Of a DNA stretch of 64,000 bases, positions 52,326-63,989 are shown in pieces (position 1 is the first letter of the stretch; every line of letters begins with the position of its first letter). Under the pieces are notes generated by a model that was given only the letters and a program-made list of their open reading frames with translations, did no database searches and was not told the DNA's origin. A program made the translations under genes and the position numbers. Source of the stretch: Ricordea florida (lineage: Eukaryota; Cnidaria; Anthozoa; Corallimorpharia; Ricordeidae); NCBI GenBank assembly GCA_949710005.1, contig OX453283.1:24023204-24087203 (forward strand). The letters run 5' to 3'.

Positions 52326-54052
52326 GCTACTATTGTTCTGCGCCTCTGGGGACCGAAGATCGTCGTATTCCTGACGGCGCTTTTTCAGCTTCCACGTCCG
52401 CTGACGCCAACCATCCGCCGCAAAATGCACGACTTAACCTCAACGACGGAGGCGGTAAATGCGGCTGCTGGGCGGCCAAAACACAAGACGCTAACCAATA
52501 TCTTCAAATAAACCTCGGCCACCCCACCACTGTGACAAAAATTGGTACTCAGGGGAGAGGGTCTTCGAAGCACCTTCAGTGGGTGACGAGTTACACCATA
52601 GAGTATAGTGTTGATGGATATCATTGGATGAAGTATTTCTTATCTAATGGAGACATTAAGGCAAGTTAAGATATTATGATCAATTGTACTTTTTTCCATG
52701 GACAGGCCACCCTCGGAACCGTTAGATACAATGCTATAAAGAGTGTAAGTCTGTCCGAAGGTAGAAATAGAACCTTTCGTCAAATAATCGCAAACTCTCG
52801 GATGCTCTTCTTTTTCTCCGACTCTTTTCGCCAGGTTGTGATAATTTCGACGATGACTGTTTGAACGATTTACAAGCGAACATTCGTATGAAGCCATTCA
52901 CGTCCACACCACAGGGACCCCATGAACCTTTTGTTTTTAAAGCAGCTTGTCTGACCATTTCACCGTTGATCCCAGAGTAAACTGATTCCGGAAAATCATC
53001 ATCAATCGGCCCAAACAAAAGTGAGCCCAATTTAGCTGATTGAGAGTTGGGGTGTTTTTAACTGTAGTAGCGCCATACCTTCATCGGGCAGCGGTACTAC
53101 ACCACCACTGTTACTTCCGCTCAAGAAGCCCATTGAATCATCGCATTGCTGAATTTATTTGACCCTCACGCACAAGTTTGGTGAACACTTTCGATTTATC
53201 AGGTGGATCTGCCGATCTGAGTTTTTCTATTCGACTTTGAATAATCCGACCTTCGCCTAGTCTCCCTCGCAGCCGTTTTTTGGATGTCACGCAACGTTCA
53301 TCCAAAAAACGGCTGCGAGGGAGACTAACCTTCGCGCAGCAACTTGTTAATTTCCTCGTTTTTCCACTGTACAAGACGCTTTGACAACAGGTCCTGGTGC
53401 TCTTTGGCTTTAGATTTAAAGCTAGGCTTTTGAAGTCCTACAGCAAGGAGCACAAATGCGGCTTTCAGCGATATGTGTTGGCAGTAATTAGCACCAATAT
53501 TCCAGTCATTGATATGCGACGTAACTTGGTCTATAAAATCTCTCCCTGTACTGCCATAGGGGACGAGAAAACCATTCTTTCTCCAGGTCGTAATCTTATT
53601 ATAAGCATCTATTATGACTGAAGTTTGCAAAACAATCTCACTACCGTCGCTCCGTTTACCCCACCTTAAACTCTGTGGTTTGCAGGCGTTAATGTGCTCA
53701 GGAATGGAGCCAGGTGCCGAACAATTACCTTTGCTCCACTGAAATAATGTGTAATAATAATAGTAATGGGCTCCGGACTAGGATCTATTGTTTCCTTTAA
53801 GAATAATATCGCATACTCCAAGAGCCGTGCGCGATGGCTGTTTTAGTCACTAGCTAAAGCCACGTGTGATTAATCCTTTTCTCCGTTAATATTCCATTCG
53901 AATTCCGCAGGTGTTTGGTGGAAACATCGATAGTAACTCAATTGTGTTCAACCATTTGGAAACTCCGATCCAAGCCACCCAGGTCCGTATCCGACCGGTG
54001 AAGTGGAGTGGTCACATGTCTATGCGAGCAGAGCTGTATGGGTGCTCGGAAA
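52326..54052 (+). CDS. Discoidin domain 4 (two exons, GC-AG intron)
   Basis: Exons: 52326-52660 and 53911-54052. Hallmarks are [68 protein letters not shown]. The first exon ends AAG|GCAAGT, a GC donor with otherwise ideal consensus, so the internal intron is GC-AG. That intron hosts a decayed retroelement and a small hairpin insertion. Outer phases are 1 and 1. Confidence 0.88.
52700..53640 (-). pseudogene. Retroelement ORF fragment (region upstream of reverse transcriptase), decayed
   Basis: Minus-strand pieces in different frames read in one order: [20 protein letters not shown], then [46 protein letters not shown], then [32 protein letters not shown] and [13 protein letters not shown] recall this order from the segment before the RT domain in cnidarian retroelements. 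Frameshifts and a hairpin insertion break it. Confidence 0.72.
53257..53328. mobile_element. ~70-bp near-perfect hairpin insertion with 7-bp target duplication
   Basis: Arms of ~29 bp (left CTAGTCTCCCTCGCAGCC..., right ...GGCTGCGAGGGAGACTA) enclose a ~12-nt loop. CCTTCGC occurs directly on both sides. It interrupts the retroelement fragment between LREG and the following RIIQSRIEK, which would be continuous without it. Confidence 0.88.
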
Positions 54053-54109
54053 GTGAGTTACCGATCCTTGAATATCGGAGTCCGTTGAATCAGTTACGTT
54101 ATTAGTCTC

Positions 54110-54680
54110 CTTTGCAGACTTTTTCTGGATTGACAGGCTTCTCCCCTGGTGGAAAAAGGGGCGTTGCGTCACAAGACAGGCAACGGCGTTAGTAGTCTTC
54201 TTTGCAGCCTTTGTCTGGCTCGTCACGCAAAGCTTCTTCCAGAGTGGAAAAAGGGGTGTTGCGTGGCAAAACAGTCAACAGCGTTAGCAGTCTCCTTTGC
54301 AGCCTTTGTCTGGCTCGTCACCCAAGGACTTCTCTAGTGGAAAAAGGAGCGTATGGTGAAAAAACAGGCAACGGCATTAGTAGTCTTCTCTGCAGCCTTT
54401 GTCTGGCACGTCACGTAAGGCTTCTCCCCTGGTGGATAAAGGGGCTTTGCGTCACAAGACAGGCAACGGCGCTGGTAGTCTCTTTTGCAGCCTTTGTCTG
54501 GCTCGTCACCCAAGGCTTCTCCCCTGGTGGAAAAAAAGGAGCGTTGCGTGACAAAACAGTCAACGGCGTTCGTAGTCTTCTTTGCAGCCTTTTCCTGGCT
54601 CGTCACCCAAGGCTTCTTCCCGGGTGGGGAAAGGAGCGTTGCTTGATAACACAGACAACGGCTGCAAAGGAGGCAAGCCA
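54110..54680. repeat. ~95-bp tandem repeat (six copies)
   Basis: CTGGCTCGTCAC recurs near 54211, 54310, 54401 (variant), 54499 and 54594, each followed by GGAAAAAGG-type sequence and CAACGGC. It is in the intron between domains 4 and 5. Confidence 0.9.
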
Positions 54681-54714
54681 ATTCGTAACCGATTTAGGAC
54701 GCCTCCTCCTGTAT

Positions 54715-54805
54715 TATTTACCACAGTACAGTACTGTTCAGTATCTTTACAAAGAGTGGTCACACTGCATGGTTTGATCCACAGATGAAAAAGTTAGAAC
54801 CAAAG
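54715..54805. repeat. Dispersed repeat copy, intron 4/5
   Basis: One copy of the CAGTACTGTTCAGTA / GATCCACAGATGAAAAAG family lies just before the domain 5 acceptor. Confidence 0.8.
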
Positions 54806-54844
54806 AAGTTATGGCGCTACTTTAAGTTGTTTCCTTCCTTATAG

Positions 54845-56299
54845 ACGACGTTTGTTTGCTGCCTCTGGGGATAGAGGATGGCCGCATTCCGGACTCCGCG
54901 CTGTCCGCCTCCACCAACCAGAACACCCTTGAGGCACAACGTGGTCGCTTGAACCTGGTGAAAGGTGGCGGCAAAGGTGGGGCCTGGTGCGTCACCAAGA
55001 ATGACGTCAACCAATATCTCCAAGTCGACCTGCGCCACCCCACTCTGGTGACAAAGATTGCAATACAAGGTCGACAGGAACACCCTCAGTGGGTGCTAAG
55101 CTATCGTTTGTCCTACAGTTTCGACGGGTACAGCTGGGTCACGTACAAAGGTGGCAGCTACTCACTGGAGAAGGTACAGCGATGTAGCTTGGTCTAATAC
55201 AGTTGTAGTTAAGAAATATTATCAATCCTCTGTTTGTATAGGCTTTCACAAACTGATGTGTTAGTAGGCTCAGTTGTCTTTGCTCTGACAGGGGAATATA
55301 TTATATCAGGAGCTCATAACCAGATTATATCACCCCCGACTTTTCTCGACTGCCTGAAATGATGGGGGCGGCTTTGATCGTAACAGGAGAGAGCGGGGCT
55401 GAAACAAAAGCTGATAGCACAACAATGGATTTTTATATACTTTTGGACTTTCACTCAACAAAACAAGCACTGTGATTGGTTGATTATTAGTCACGTGCCA
55501 CTTATCAAATTCAAATGTGTCCTTAACGGGGTACAATTGCAAAGTTGTTACCCGCGCGCCAGTTGTGCCGTCTTTGTTTGTTTGTTTTTGCTATATAATT
55601 GTTTAAGGGAAAGTCTAAATATATTACAAAGCACTTAATATATGGTCCCTAGGGAAACTGGTCAGTTTTGTTTTCCCTCGAGTCCTGATGTTTACCCTTG
55701 ACTTCGTTTCGGGAAACATCAGGACTCTCGGGAAAACAAATTTAAATTTTCCCCTCGGGACCATAGATTAAGTGTAAAATATTCCCTTCAATTTTTCCCC
55801 TCAACATATTTCCCTGGACATTCCCCTCGACCTATTCTCCCTAATAATTCTGAACCCTGAAGAAGAAACAAACAGACGAACACATTTGCTAAACCAAAAA
55901 AAGGTTCAAAGTCGCACGCTGTGTAAAGAAAATTGGCCTCGGACACTACGACGAAATAGTCGCCTCCCTTTTTCCTAAGAGGAATCAAATTCTTTTCGTT
56001 TGCCCAGTCATTCTAAACGCGGTGGTCCTTCGTGCGTTAGCTGGTATTCGCTCACTGTTTCGTTTCGAGTGCTGTTATCAATGCCTCAATCTTGTTCCCT
56101 CATGTATAATGAATTGGCAATACGGTTATATTTGTCCGTGTTTTTTTTTTGACAGATATTTCCTGGAACGTTTGACCAGCATTCCATAGTTACAAGCCTT
56201 ATCTATCCGCCCATCTACGCTCGTTATGTCCGTATCCACCCTAAGACGTGGCATGCGTACATCTGTTTGCGAACTGAGTTGTATGGCTGTGTTGTTAAG
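54845..56299 (+). CDS. Discoidin domain 5 (two exons) and probable C-terminus
   Basis: Exons: 54845-55173 and 56156-56299. Hallmarks are CLLPLGIEDGRIPDSALSAS, KNDVNQYLQVDLRHP, LSYSFDGYSW, YARYVRIHPKTWHAYICLRT, ELYGC. After YGCVVK there is a GTACAG donor-like site at 56300, in phase 0 unlike the phase-1 ends of domains 1-4. Without splicing, the frame runs on to a stop at 56400-56402. The gene therefore either ends here or continues to an exon I could not find before 57.5 kb. Confidence 0.85.
55637..55775. mobile_element. Palindromic MITE in domain 5 intron
   Basis: TATGGTCCC...at the left pairs with GGGACCATA at the right, and GAGTCCTGATGTTT with AAACATCAGGACTC near the centre. Imperfect arms span nearly the whole element. 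Confidence 0.75.
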
Positions 56300-56600
56300 G
56301 TACAGTACTGCAATATTTTTTTTGTGAGCAAAAGTGTTGATAATGACAATAATGCCAAAGAACAGTACTGTTCAGTAGCTTTCCATAGAATGATCCACAG
56401 ATGAAAAAGGTCGAACCACATTGTATAGTAAAACAAACACTGAGTACCACAGTACGGTACTGTTTGGTAGCTTTCCATAGAATTGTCACACAGCATGGTT
56501 TGATCCGCAGACGAAAAGATAGAACCACAATGTATGATAAAAAAAAACTACCACAGTATATCACTGTTCAGTAGCCATACAAATGGTCGCACTGTATAGT
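56300..56600. repeat. Dispersed repeat copies after domain 5
   Basis: About three tandem copies of the CAGTACTGTTCAGTAG / GATCCACAGATGAAAA family overlap the possible 3' end of the discoidin gene. Confidence 0.8.
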
Positions 56601-57552
56601 GAACAAATGGCAAATGAAAAACAATGGTTGAACAGTGTGATTTTTTTCCTTAAAGGGTCACTTCCCGTCTTATGGCACTATTGCCTTGTAACGGCGTACA
56701 TAATCACAGGAAGATTGTTACAGCTTCAACTCAACAAACGAGAAGCAACACTTCGTACACGAATGGCTACTATGACCTTTAGTTCGTAAGAAGATTCTTA
56801 GTGACCGTCTTTATACGTTAAGTTGAGTACAAATGTTTTGTGGGAAACTTAGAGGTTGCTCAGGGAGTTACAATTTATTTCAATTAGTCGGTGACCAGTT
56901 TTTTTATAACACTCGACTGAGTCTTTCAGTTCTTTGTAAAAGTTATTGTCGTCATCTAGGGCAGCCATGCTTTCCTCGTATGTCGAAGAACTTGAGCCGC
57001 GTTTTCGTCGTTTTTTTTTCCCATCCATCAAGTTTCTCTTCCGAGCACCATTACTGACTTGATTATCTAAGGAAAATATTCCTGTCTGAGGCGAGTTCAC
57101 AAATTTAGGTTGTACTATCGGATTTTTGAGCTCCCTAAAGATGCATAGGAAGATGATGCAATACTCATTTTTATTCCATTACCCTAACTTTTTTCAGTAA
57201 AAGATTTATGTAACGTTGTGGGTCGCACGTGAAAGTAAATAAAAAAAAAAAAAAAAAAAGGAAGAAAGCGTCTTTGTTCTATTTAGTTTGCTCGAGTTAA
57301 TAAGGGATTTACAGTCTAGTTACAACTTGAGTGCGTAATATCGCAGTCCCTGGACCGAGAAAGAGACTCAAGTTAAGTAAACGCACTGAAAACGCCGGCG
57401 AACGGCTCCGATAACAAGGCATTTGTCGTGTTCTGTACGATTTCCACCATAGCTACCCAGAAATCTCTGCAAGTGTAATACACAAACTGCGCTTAGCCTT
57501 CTGGGATAGAATGTCGTAAGTTTTGTTGAAGTTTGCGGATGTGAATGTAAAC
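56601..57552. other. Intergenic region between discoidin and transporter genes
   Basis: It contains a poly-A run of ~20 at 57240, preceded by GTAAATAAA, which may be a retroposed tail or polyadenylation context. An 83-codon antisense ORF at 56849-57100 has a Lys/Arg patch but no recognised homology. The transporter promoter must lie near 57.3-57.5 kb; no clear element is visible. Confidence 0.4.
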
Positions 57553-57957
57553 ATGGATGGACGACTGCCTGTAAATTTTACCTCATCGAGTCTTTTGGCG
57601 TTCATTTTCCTTGGAATCATTCGTGGAACCTTTTCAGTTGTGATTCATTTTGCAGTACATTCGTACAAATCGCCGAGTCTGGTGTTTCTTCTTCGAACTC
57701 CAGGCACCGTTGCTTTGTACGCAATCTTTGCGTTATTTCTCTCCCAACGAAACAACGAAGACAAAGAGACCTTCCTTGAGAACTTAAGAACGCTCAAAAA
57801 CTATTGGAAATCTGTTGTGATGGGAATCGTACAGCTAGCTGCCCCGTACATGTTGTTTATGTACGGTTTGTTGTATCTCAACCCAACGACTGGCGGAGTT
57901 TACATGGCTGCAGCTCCTTGGGCGTCTATTTTAGTGGAAAAACTACCATGTTTCAGC
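57553..57957 (+). CDS. EamA/DMT-type (SLC35-like) transporter, exon 1
   Basis: The gene has six visible exons on the plus strand with compatible phases: 57553-57957, 60082-60325, 61384-61508, 62235-62337, 62752-62871, and 63990 to the window edge. Exon 1 starts at MDGRLPVNF and encodes about four hydrophobic helices, including LLAFIFLGIIRGTFSVVIHF and SPSLVFLLRTPGTVALYAIF, ending with the GLLYLNPTTGGVYMAAAPWA pattern typical of drug/metabolite transporter (EamA) repeats, where a Tyr/Gly/Pro-rich loop precedes the next helix. The substrate is unknown. The open frame extends upstream to 57523, but only as non-ATG codons. The donor is AGC|GTAAGT. Confidence 0.8.
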
Positions 57958-58320
57958 GTAAGTAGCTGCTGGAAGTAAATTTCTATTTTTATTTTTTCAA
58001 TTTGAAAGAATTTCTAATGATCGAAGCTAAACCCACGCTATAAAGAGATTATAATTCGTCGACACTTAAACCGGAAGTACAATGTACGAAAGTCGTATTG
58101 ATACCAACTCAAGCTGAATTGTCGCTTTCGTTTTCCATGATATAAAAATTTATGTTTTCACTTCGAAGGGAGGATCCTCTAGCTTTTTGAAGTCCTTTTC
58201 TAGCGATGTCAAGTGATTTTCATCCGTAATTCAAAAGAGTTACGGAGATCCAGATTACATGTACAAGGTTTGTTAGGAATGGGGTGACAAGAGCCCCTTC
58301 GTCATGGGAAATAGCCTCTT

Positions 58321-58562
58321 AGGGGTGGACCATTTTATTTTTGATGAGGATGGGGGGAGGGGGAAGCTAAGCAATAACCAAAAAAAAATTCCTGCACAGC
58401 AAAAGTATAGAAAAAAATTCATCCACAGTGGGCCAAGGGAAGAAAAAGTGCTGAAAAGGCCACGGTGCTAAGAAAATTCTTCCACACCTCAGAGGGGAAA
58501 AATTTTTTGACATGACAAAATTGCCCAGCCCCCTCCCCCCAAAAATAAAATGTTTCAGCCCT
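58321..58562. mobile_element. MITE, GTGGACCATTTTATTTTTGA family
   Basis: The left end AGGGGTGGACCATTTTATTT pairs imperfectly with the right-end AAATAAAATGTTTCAGCCCTT, with a G-run near the left and a C-run near the right. It is related to the copy at 38494. It lies in transporter intron 1. Confidence 0.75.
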
Positions 58563-58894
58563 TAACCTTTAATTCCAAGTGGCAATCAGAATCCAATATT
58601 TCATTTCAATATTCACTGTTCATCAACCATTCATGTTGTGAGAATAATGAAAATGATCAACAAGAAAAGTTGTATTGATATTTAAACAAATTCTCCTCAC
58701 TTGTACCATAGAAAATATATATGTGAATAGTTAGGAGAAAATTAATATTGATATTGGGACTTAAGGGGTTAACAAAACTCTATTTGGTTTGTTTGGAGCT
58801 TACGTTATTCCTTAAGTGAGCTGACCATTGAACGATCAGAAACACTACTACATTAATCATAAGGGCTCATACAAATCTGCATAAAATATTGGCA

Positions 58895-59395
58895 AATTTG
58901 GTGTGAATCAGTTAGCTCAGTTGGTAGAGCACCGTACTACCGTGCAGGAGGTTGCGGGTTCAAACCCCGGCTGGACCAACACTCAGGGTCTTAGAAATAA
59001 CTGATGAGAAAGTGCTGCCTTTGTAATTACATCTGTAAATGGTTAGACTTTCTAGTCTTCTCGGACAAGGACGATAAACCGTAGGACCCGTCTCACAACA
59101 CTTGTTCCTAATAATCTGTGGGACGTTAAAGAACCCACACACTGTTCGAAAAGAGTAGGGGACGTAGTTCCCGGTGTGGTGGTCTATCTCTACATCTGGT
59201 TTCATATGACAATTCATGCATGGGTTGGGTGGGTGGGTGAGATCATATATGGACTGATAGCAGCAGCCAGAGGCGCCTTTACATGCTGACGTCCGATCTC
59301 ACCCAATAGAAGTGTAAAGCGCCTTTGAACATATTCATATGAAAAAGTGTGCTGTATAAATTAATTATCATTATCATTAACATTAATGGAATAAA
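58895..59395 (+). mobile_element. tRNA-derived SINE
   Basis: The head carries an A box (GTTAGCTCAGTTGGTAGAGC) and a B box (GGTTGCGGGTTCAAACCCC); the body ends with GTAAAGCGCCTTTGAAC and an ATTATCATTATCATTA tail. The cloverleaf is imperfect and continues into a non-tRNA body, so it is a SINE and not a tRNA gene. Confidence 0.85.
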
Positions 59396-60081
59396 AATTG
59401 AGCCTTGATTGCCAGTCTACAGGTAGTTTTCTTTTTGTGAAGGAAACCATGAGAAGTGACTGTTGCTTGCTTCAAAACCTCGTTAACACCAATACAAAAA
59501 AAAAAACAGAAGCGCTCTTACAGACCCAGATAGGGCTAGAGTATAGAACAACAACTATGCATTGTGACTCTAGCTTTAGCTTTGTGTATGGAACTGAGTG
59601 AGCCAACTCTAAATTACTTCAAACCAAGTAACCCTTCTACAGAAATCAAAAGAGTTTGTACCTTGTGCAAATTCAGACACTGGCATATTGTATTTCAAAT
59701 CAGCTGCATGATTGTATCGTGAGTTCTTTCTCAGTGTGTGTATACTCTAGAAGTACTAAACCATGCATTATGGCTCTGTGGATGAAACCATTATGGGCTC
59801 ATTGACCATTGATCAATTCAAAACCTCATTAACAACACAATAGAAATCAAAAGGGTTTACACACTGTACATGTATGTATGCATCTTTGAGCAATCAACAA
59901 ATTGGTACTGTATTATACAGGTTGCAGGTTTGAATCCCATTCCAGCCTCGACTTTATTCAGGATAAAGACAATTGCTAAAAAATGATTTTTCCAAATGCA
60001 GTAAGGATCAAATAGTCATTTTTGGTTACATTTATGTGTAGGCAAATTTTGTAACTTACTTTCAATTGTTTTGTTTTTCAG

Positions 60082-60325
60082 ATCAGTTATCCCTTACCCA
60101 AAGGGAAACTAGTAGCAATTTGTATAGGTTTGCTTGGAATTATCCTGGTGTCCACATCAGGAGTGGGTTTAGCATTGCAGAGTCCCATTCATTGCACCTA
60201 CATCAATCAAAGCAACAGTAGTACAGAAAAAGAACATTGCAAGTCACACAATACTATCGTCATGGAGCTGGCAACAGCTCTGCTGGCATTAATGGGAGGA
60301 TGTCTGATGTGGGGAATGAGCTCAG
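60082..60325 (+). CDS. Transporter exon 2
   Basis: It begins ISYPLPKGKLVAICIGLLGI after a TTTTTCAG acceptor and contains two hydrophobic helices (LVAICIGLLGIILVSTSGVG and ELATALLALMGGCLMWGM) around a glycosylatable loop with two N-x-S sites. The donor CAG|GTGAGA leaves phase 1. Confidence 0.8.
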
Positions 60326-60654
60326 GTGAGAATGGCATAGACAGTAACATCTGGGGTGGGACAAGAGAAGGGCATAATCTCCATGATGCTGGGATGAGAC
60401 TTTGTACTGGAATGAGGTTTTTGCTGGGACATAGAAACCCGGGTGAACTGGCTCCATACATAATGACTCTTTATGGTGGTATTATGTATATGTAAACAAA
60501 ATACACTGTACAGAGCCACTAGAGGGACCAGGGTTAACTTGGATCAAGGTTGTACACTGTAGAACTTTTGAATGGATAAGATAAAAGGCAGGTATTGTTA
60601 GCGTTTGTTAATTTATAATGTGGCAAACCCCTTATTAAATAACAATTATTATTA

Positions 60655-61215
60655 TAATACATGTGGAGACACAGTAATGTACTGGTTAGTGTGCCACACT
60701 TCCAAGCAGTAGGTCTGAAGTTTGAGCCCAGGTGGTGGCACTTTGTTGTTTCCTTAAACATGAAACTTAACTCCACACTGTCTCTTTCCACCCAGGTGTG
60801 TTAATCGGTACCAGCGATATAATGCTGGGGGTAACTTGTGTTGTTTCCTTAGACAAGAAACTTAACTCCACACTGTCTCTGTCCACCCATGTGTATAAAT
60901 GGGTACCAGCGATATAATGCTGGGGGTAACTTGTGTTGTTTCCTCAGACAAGTAACTTGACTCCACACTGTCTCTCTCCACCCAGGTGTATAAATGGATA
61001 CCAGCGATATAATGCTGGGGGTAACTTGTGTTGTTTCCTCAGACAAGTAACTTGACTCCACACTGTCTCTCTCCACCCAGGTGTATAAATGGGTACCAGC
61101 GATATAATGCTGGGGGTAACCCTGTGTTGGACTAGCATCCCATCCAGGGGGGAGTACTTAATATTTTACTCCCAGGTGCTTCATGCTATTGAAACCGGGA
61201 TAAGCTCTGGCCGTG
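60655..61215 (+). mobile_element. tRNA-derived SINE with internally amplified 95-bp module
   Basis: A degenerate tRNA-like head is followed by four copies of a ~95-bp module (ACCAGCGATATAATGCTGGG at 60810, 60905, 61000 and 61095) and the usual SINE end (CATCCCATCCAGGGG, AAACCGGGATAAGC). It lies in transporter intron 2. Confidence 0.82.
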
Positions 61216-61383
61216 TGTGCCTTAAGGCTCATGTGTACCTTTGCCTTTTGCCTTGCGCCTTTACCTACCTACCTACCTACTTGTTATATTACAAATCCCT
61301 TACACCTGTTTGTGTGATGTGAGACTTAGAACTTACAAGTAATTTTTAACACATCTTTTTTAACATTCAACCTTGTTTAACAG

Positions 61384-61508
61384 TTTTTTGGCGTTCCAAG
61401 AGAGGAAACATCCATTATGTCTCTGCTGGTGTGGGAAATAATCTTTTTGGAGGTTTCTTTGCACTCTTAATATGGTTGATTATGATACCGCATGAAAAAA
61501 AATATGAG
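61384..61508 (+). CDS. Transporter exon 3
   Basis: It encodes VFWRSKRGNIHYVSAGVGNN and a hydrophobic helix (LFGGFFALLIWLIMIP). Phase 1 to 0; acceptor TTTAACAG, donor GAG|GTAAGT. Confidence 0.8.
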
Positions 61509-62234
61509 GTAAGTTGCAACTCCTTGCAATTTTATTATAATTTTCTATTTCGGAATAACCATTGAGAGGGGCAAACTATTACAATGCTCTGAATTTCAAT
61601 AATACCATGTCTTTCATTAGTTATTAGGTTTCAACTAAATAATGTGTTTCTGAACTAAAGTTGCTTGTAGCAGAAGTACATTGTCTAGTTCTTAAAGTAA
61701 ATTTAGTCCCACAATTAAACCTTTTTACTTCCCAGTAAGTAAAGTCAACTAATGCAATACCTTTTTACTTGTACACTGTAGGTCAAACCAACATCCAGTC
61801 ATACAGTCAGCATGGCGATGCAATGTTTAGTTGTTTCTAACACTGAACCGAACCCTTTCATTCACGCAGTAAATGCTTGAGTCATACAATGTGGTTCTAC
61901 CTTTTGAACATTTCATTCCCACGCTAAAACTTTGAGTCATGCAGCACAATATAATTCGACTTGTTCCTTTTGCCCTTTCAATCCTTGAGATGGGCAGTAA
62001 GGTAAAGTAAAGCTTTAATAGTGTAGTGTCATGTATTACATGAAGTAGGGACCTAGAGAGAGATTATTATGGGATAAGGTAGAAGAATAAAGAGAGCACA
62101 TGGTCGACTAGTTTTCTCAAGTTAAGGTTTACAACTAGCGTCACTCAATTTATGTATTAAGGGGACACGACATGTAGCTACTTCTTTACTTGATAATAGT
62201 ACTTAATAATCCTTTATTTTGTGTTACTTTGCAG

Positions 62235-62337
62235 ATCAGCTGGTACAATGGCAATGCTATTTTCTCCATAATATTTCTCACTTTGGTTTCTGGGTTTTTG
62301 GCTGCTCTTTTGTTACATTACATGTACAACAACGTTG
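62235..62337 (+). CDS. Transporter exon 4
   Basis: It encodes ISWYNGNAIFSIIFLTLVSG and continues the helix to MYNNV. Phase 0 to 1; acceptor CTTTGCAG, donor TTG|GTAAGC. Confidence 0.8.
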
Positions 62338-62751
62338 GTAAGCCTGTGCTCAATAGTTTCCATAACTGAAATTCAAATGTTATATTTTTTCTTACTCCCT
62401 TTGAATGCAGTTGAATAATTTTATGTGGTGAATAATTTTTTTTAACAAATTAATTTGTTTACATGTTAATTATAAATTTAATTTCTTATTTGGAAATACC
62501 TTTTTTAAATAAATTTGATATATAGGGCAAATTTTAATATGTAGCAACAAATCTTAAACATCCAAGAATAAACAACCTTGTTATTTTTTTATATTTTGAA
62601 TTACTCAACTTCAAATCCCCAGTTTGAGCTGACATTGGAACTTTTTATTTCCTAGAGGTTTTCAGTAATATAATTTTTTGTGATCACCTGCCTACATTCA
62701 TCAGTTACACAAAGTAACACATTTTACGAATCTTTTGCTGGCAACTTGCAG

Positions 62752-62871
62752 GTGCATCAGTGACTAATAGAGTGTTGTGTCTTGTTCCTATTGTTGCATG
62801 GTTGGAAGACTGGCTCTTTGTTAGAAAATTTGCAATGCTTAGTATCCTATACACAACTTTGGAAGTGGTTG
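62752..62871 (+). CDS. Transporter exon 5
   Basis: It encodes GASVTNRVLCLVPIVAWLED and ends TTLEVVG. This fits the second EamA half, where a conserved loop precedes a helix. Phase 1 to 1; donor TTG|GTAAGT. Confidence 0.8.
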
Positions 62872-63989
62872 GTAAGTAATGATACTGGCTGGAACACATT
62901 GTGCATTATTTTTTCTCAAGCATCTGAGCAGGCCGGAATCCTAATCCTTGAATTTGATCAGCTAATCACACGCTCATGCCTGGTCCATCTTTTTATGATA
63001 TGACACGCGAGCCAGATTTTTTCCCTGCTTAAGGGATAACGGCTTGTTCGAAACATTAAATGTTACAAAAAGTAAATAAGTTATTTACCAGGTTAGGTTG
63101 GTCCGTATGGGAAAACAAGCTGTGCCCTTGGTTTTGAGTACAGCCCTTGGCGTTCATTTGCCTGGTAAATAAGTACATACGTGTATATGTACATACCTTA
63201 CTGTACATAAGTAAGGTATGTAAGTAAGTAAGGTATCGCACATTTTGCATTGAATATGTGTAAGTTGTCACGAGGACACCCTCTGATGTCTTATACATGA
63301 AATAAAACATGGCTGCCTCATGTAGATGTAAAAATTGCATTCAAAATCTGTGAGGTGTCAAGAGGGACATCCCCTGGTATCTCACAAATGAAATAAAACA
63401 TAGCTTCCCATGTTTTGTATTGCACATGCGCAAGTTCCTTTGGTATGCCTTACAGATGTGCACCCTTTTTGTTAGCTGTAACCTTCACTTATGTAAGGTA
63501 ACAGGTATGGCTAAGATAATGCCAAATCATTTTCATTTTTCCTCAAACACCATTATTCTTTTAAACTAATTATGCCTTTTTAAAAAGACAATTTTTAAGC
63601 TTGGCACATCCAAACCTGGAAAAGAAAATCTGAGTTTTTCCAAACAGGAGGGTAAAAGAAAAAGGGAAAACAAGGAAAAAATATAGAAAACTCAGAAAAA
63701 GGAAGTCCAAGTTCTCTCAAATAGTTTACAAGCAGTGGCTAGATTTCTGTATCACCCTATACTTGATTATGCATGCTCTACCTGTTTTGTCTTCTGTAGG
63801 GTAATGCACATTCAAACATTTCTTGTTTTCGAAGAAGAGAACACTGTGTAAGTAGAGCAGGTATAATGAGGTATGAGATGACTTGGAAATATAGCAGCTG
63901 ATACACTGCATCTTTTCAGTAGTTTACCTGTTGCAAAATATTTCCTTTTCATTTTTTCACTGTTTTCTTGGTTGTTTGTTTAACCACAG
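62872..63989. other. Transporter intron 5
   Basis: It contains a diverged ~100-bp duplication (63240-63330 and 63335-63420, both with GAAATAAAACATRGCT) and a short GTAAG-rich simple repeat near 63200. No gene is seen. Confidence 0.5.

Noticed and set aside
54149-54777. Overlapping ORFs in the 95-bp tandem repeat
   Set aside because: They are translations of repeats within an intron, in several frames and on both strands.
58895-58980. tRNA gene
   Set aside because: A and B boxes are present, but the fold is imperfect and the sequence runs into a SINE body with a simple-repeat tail.
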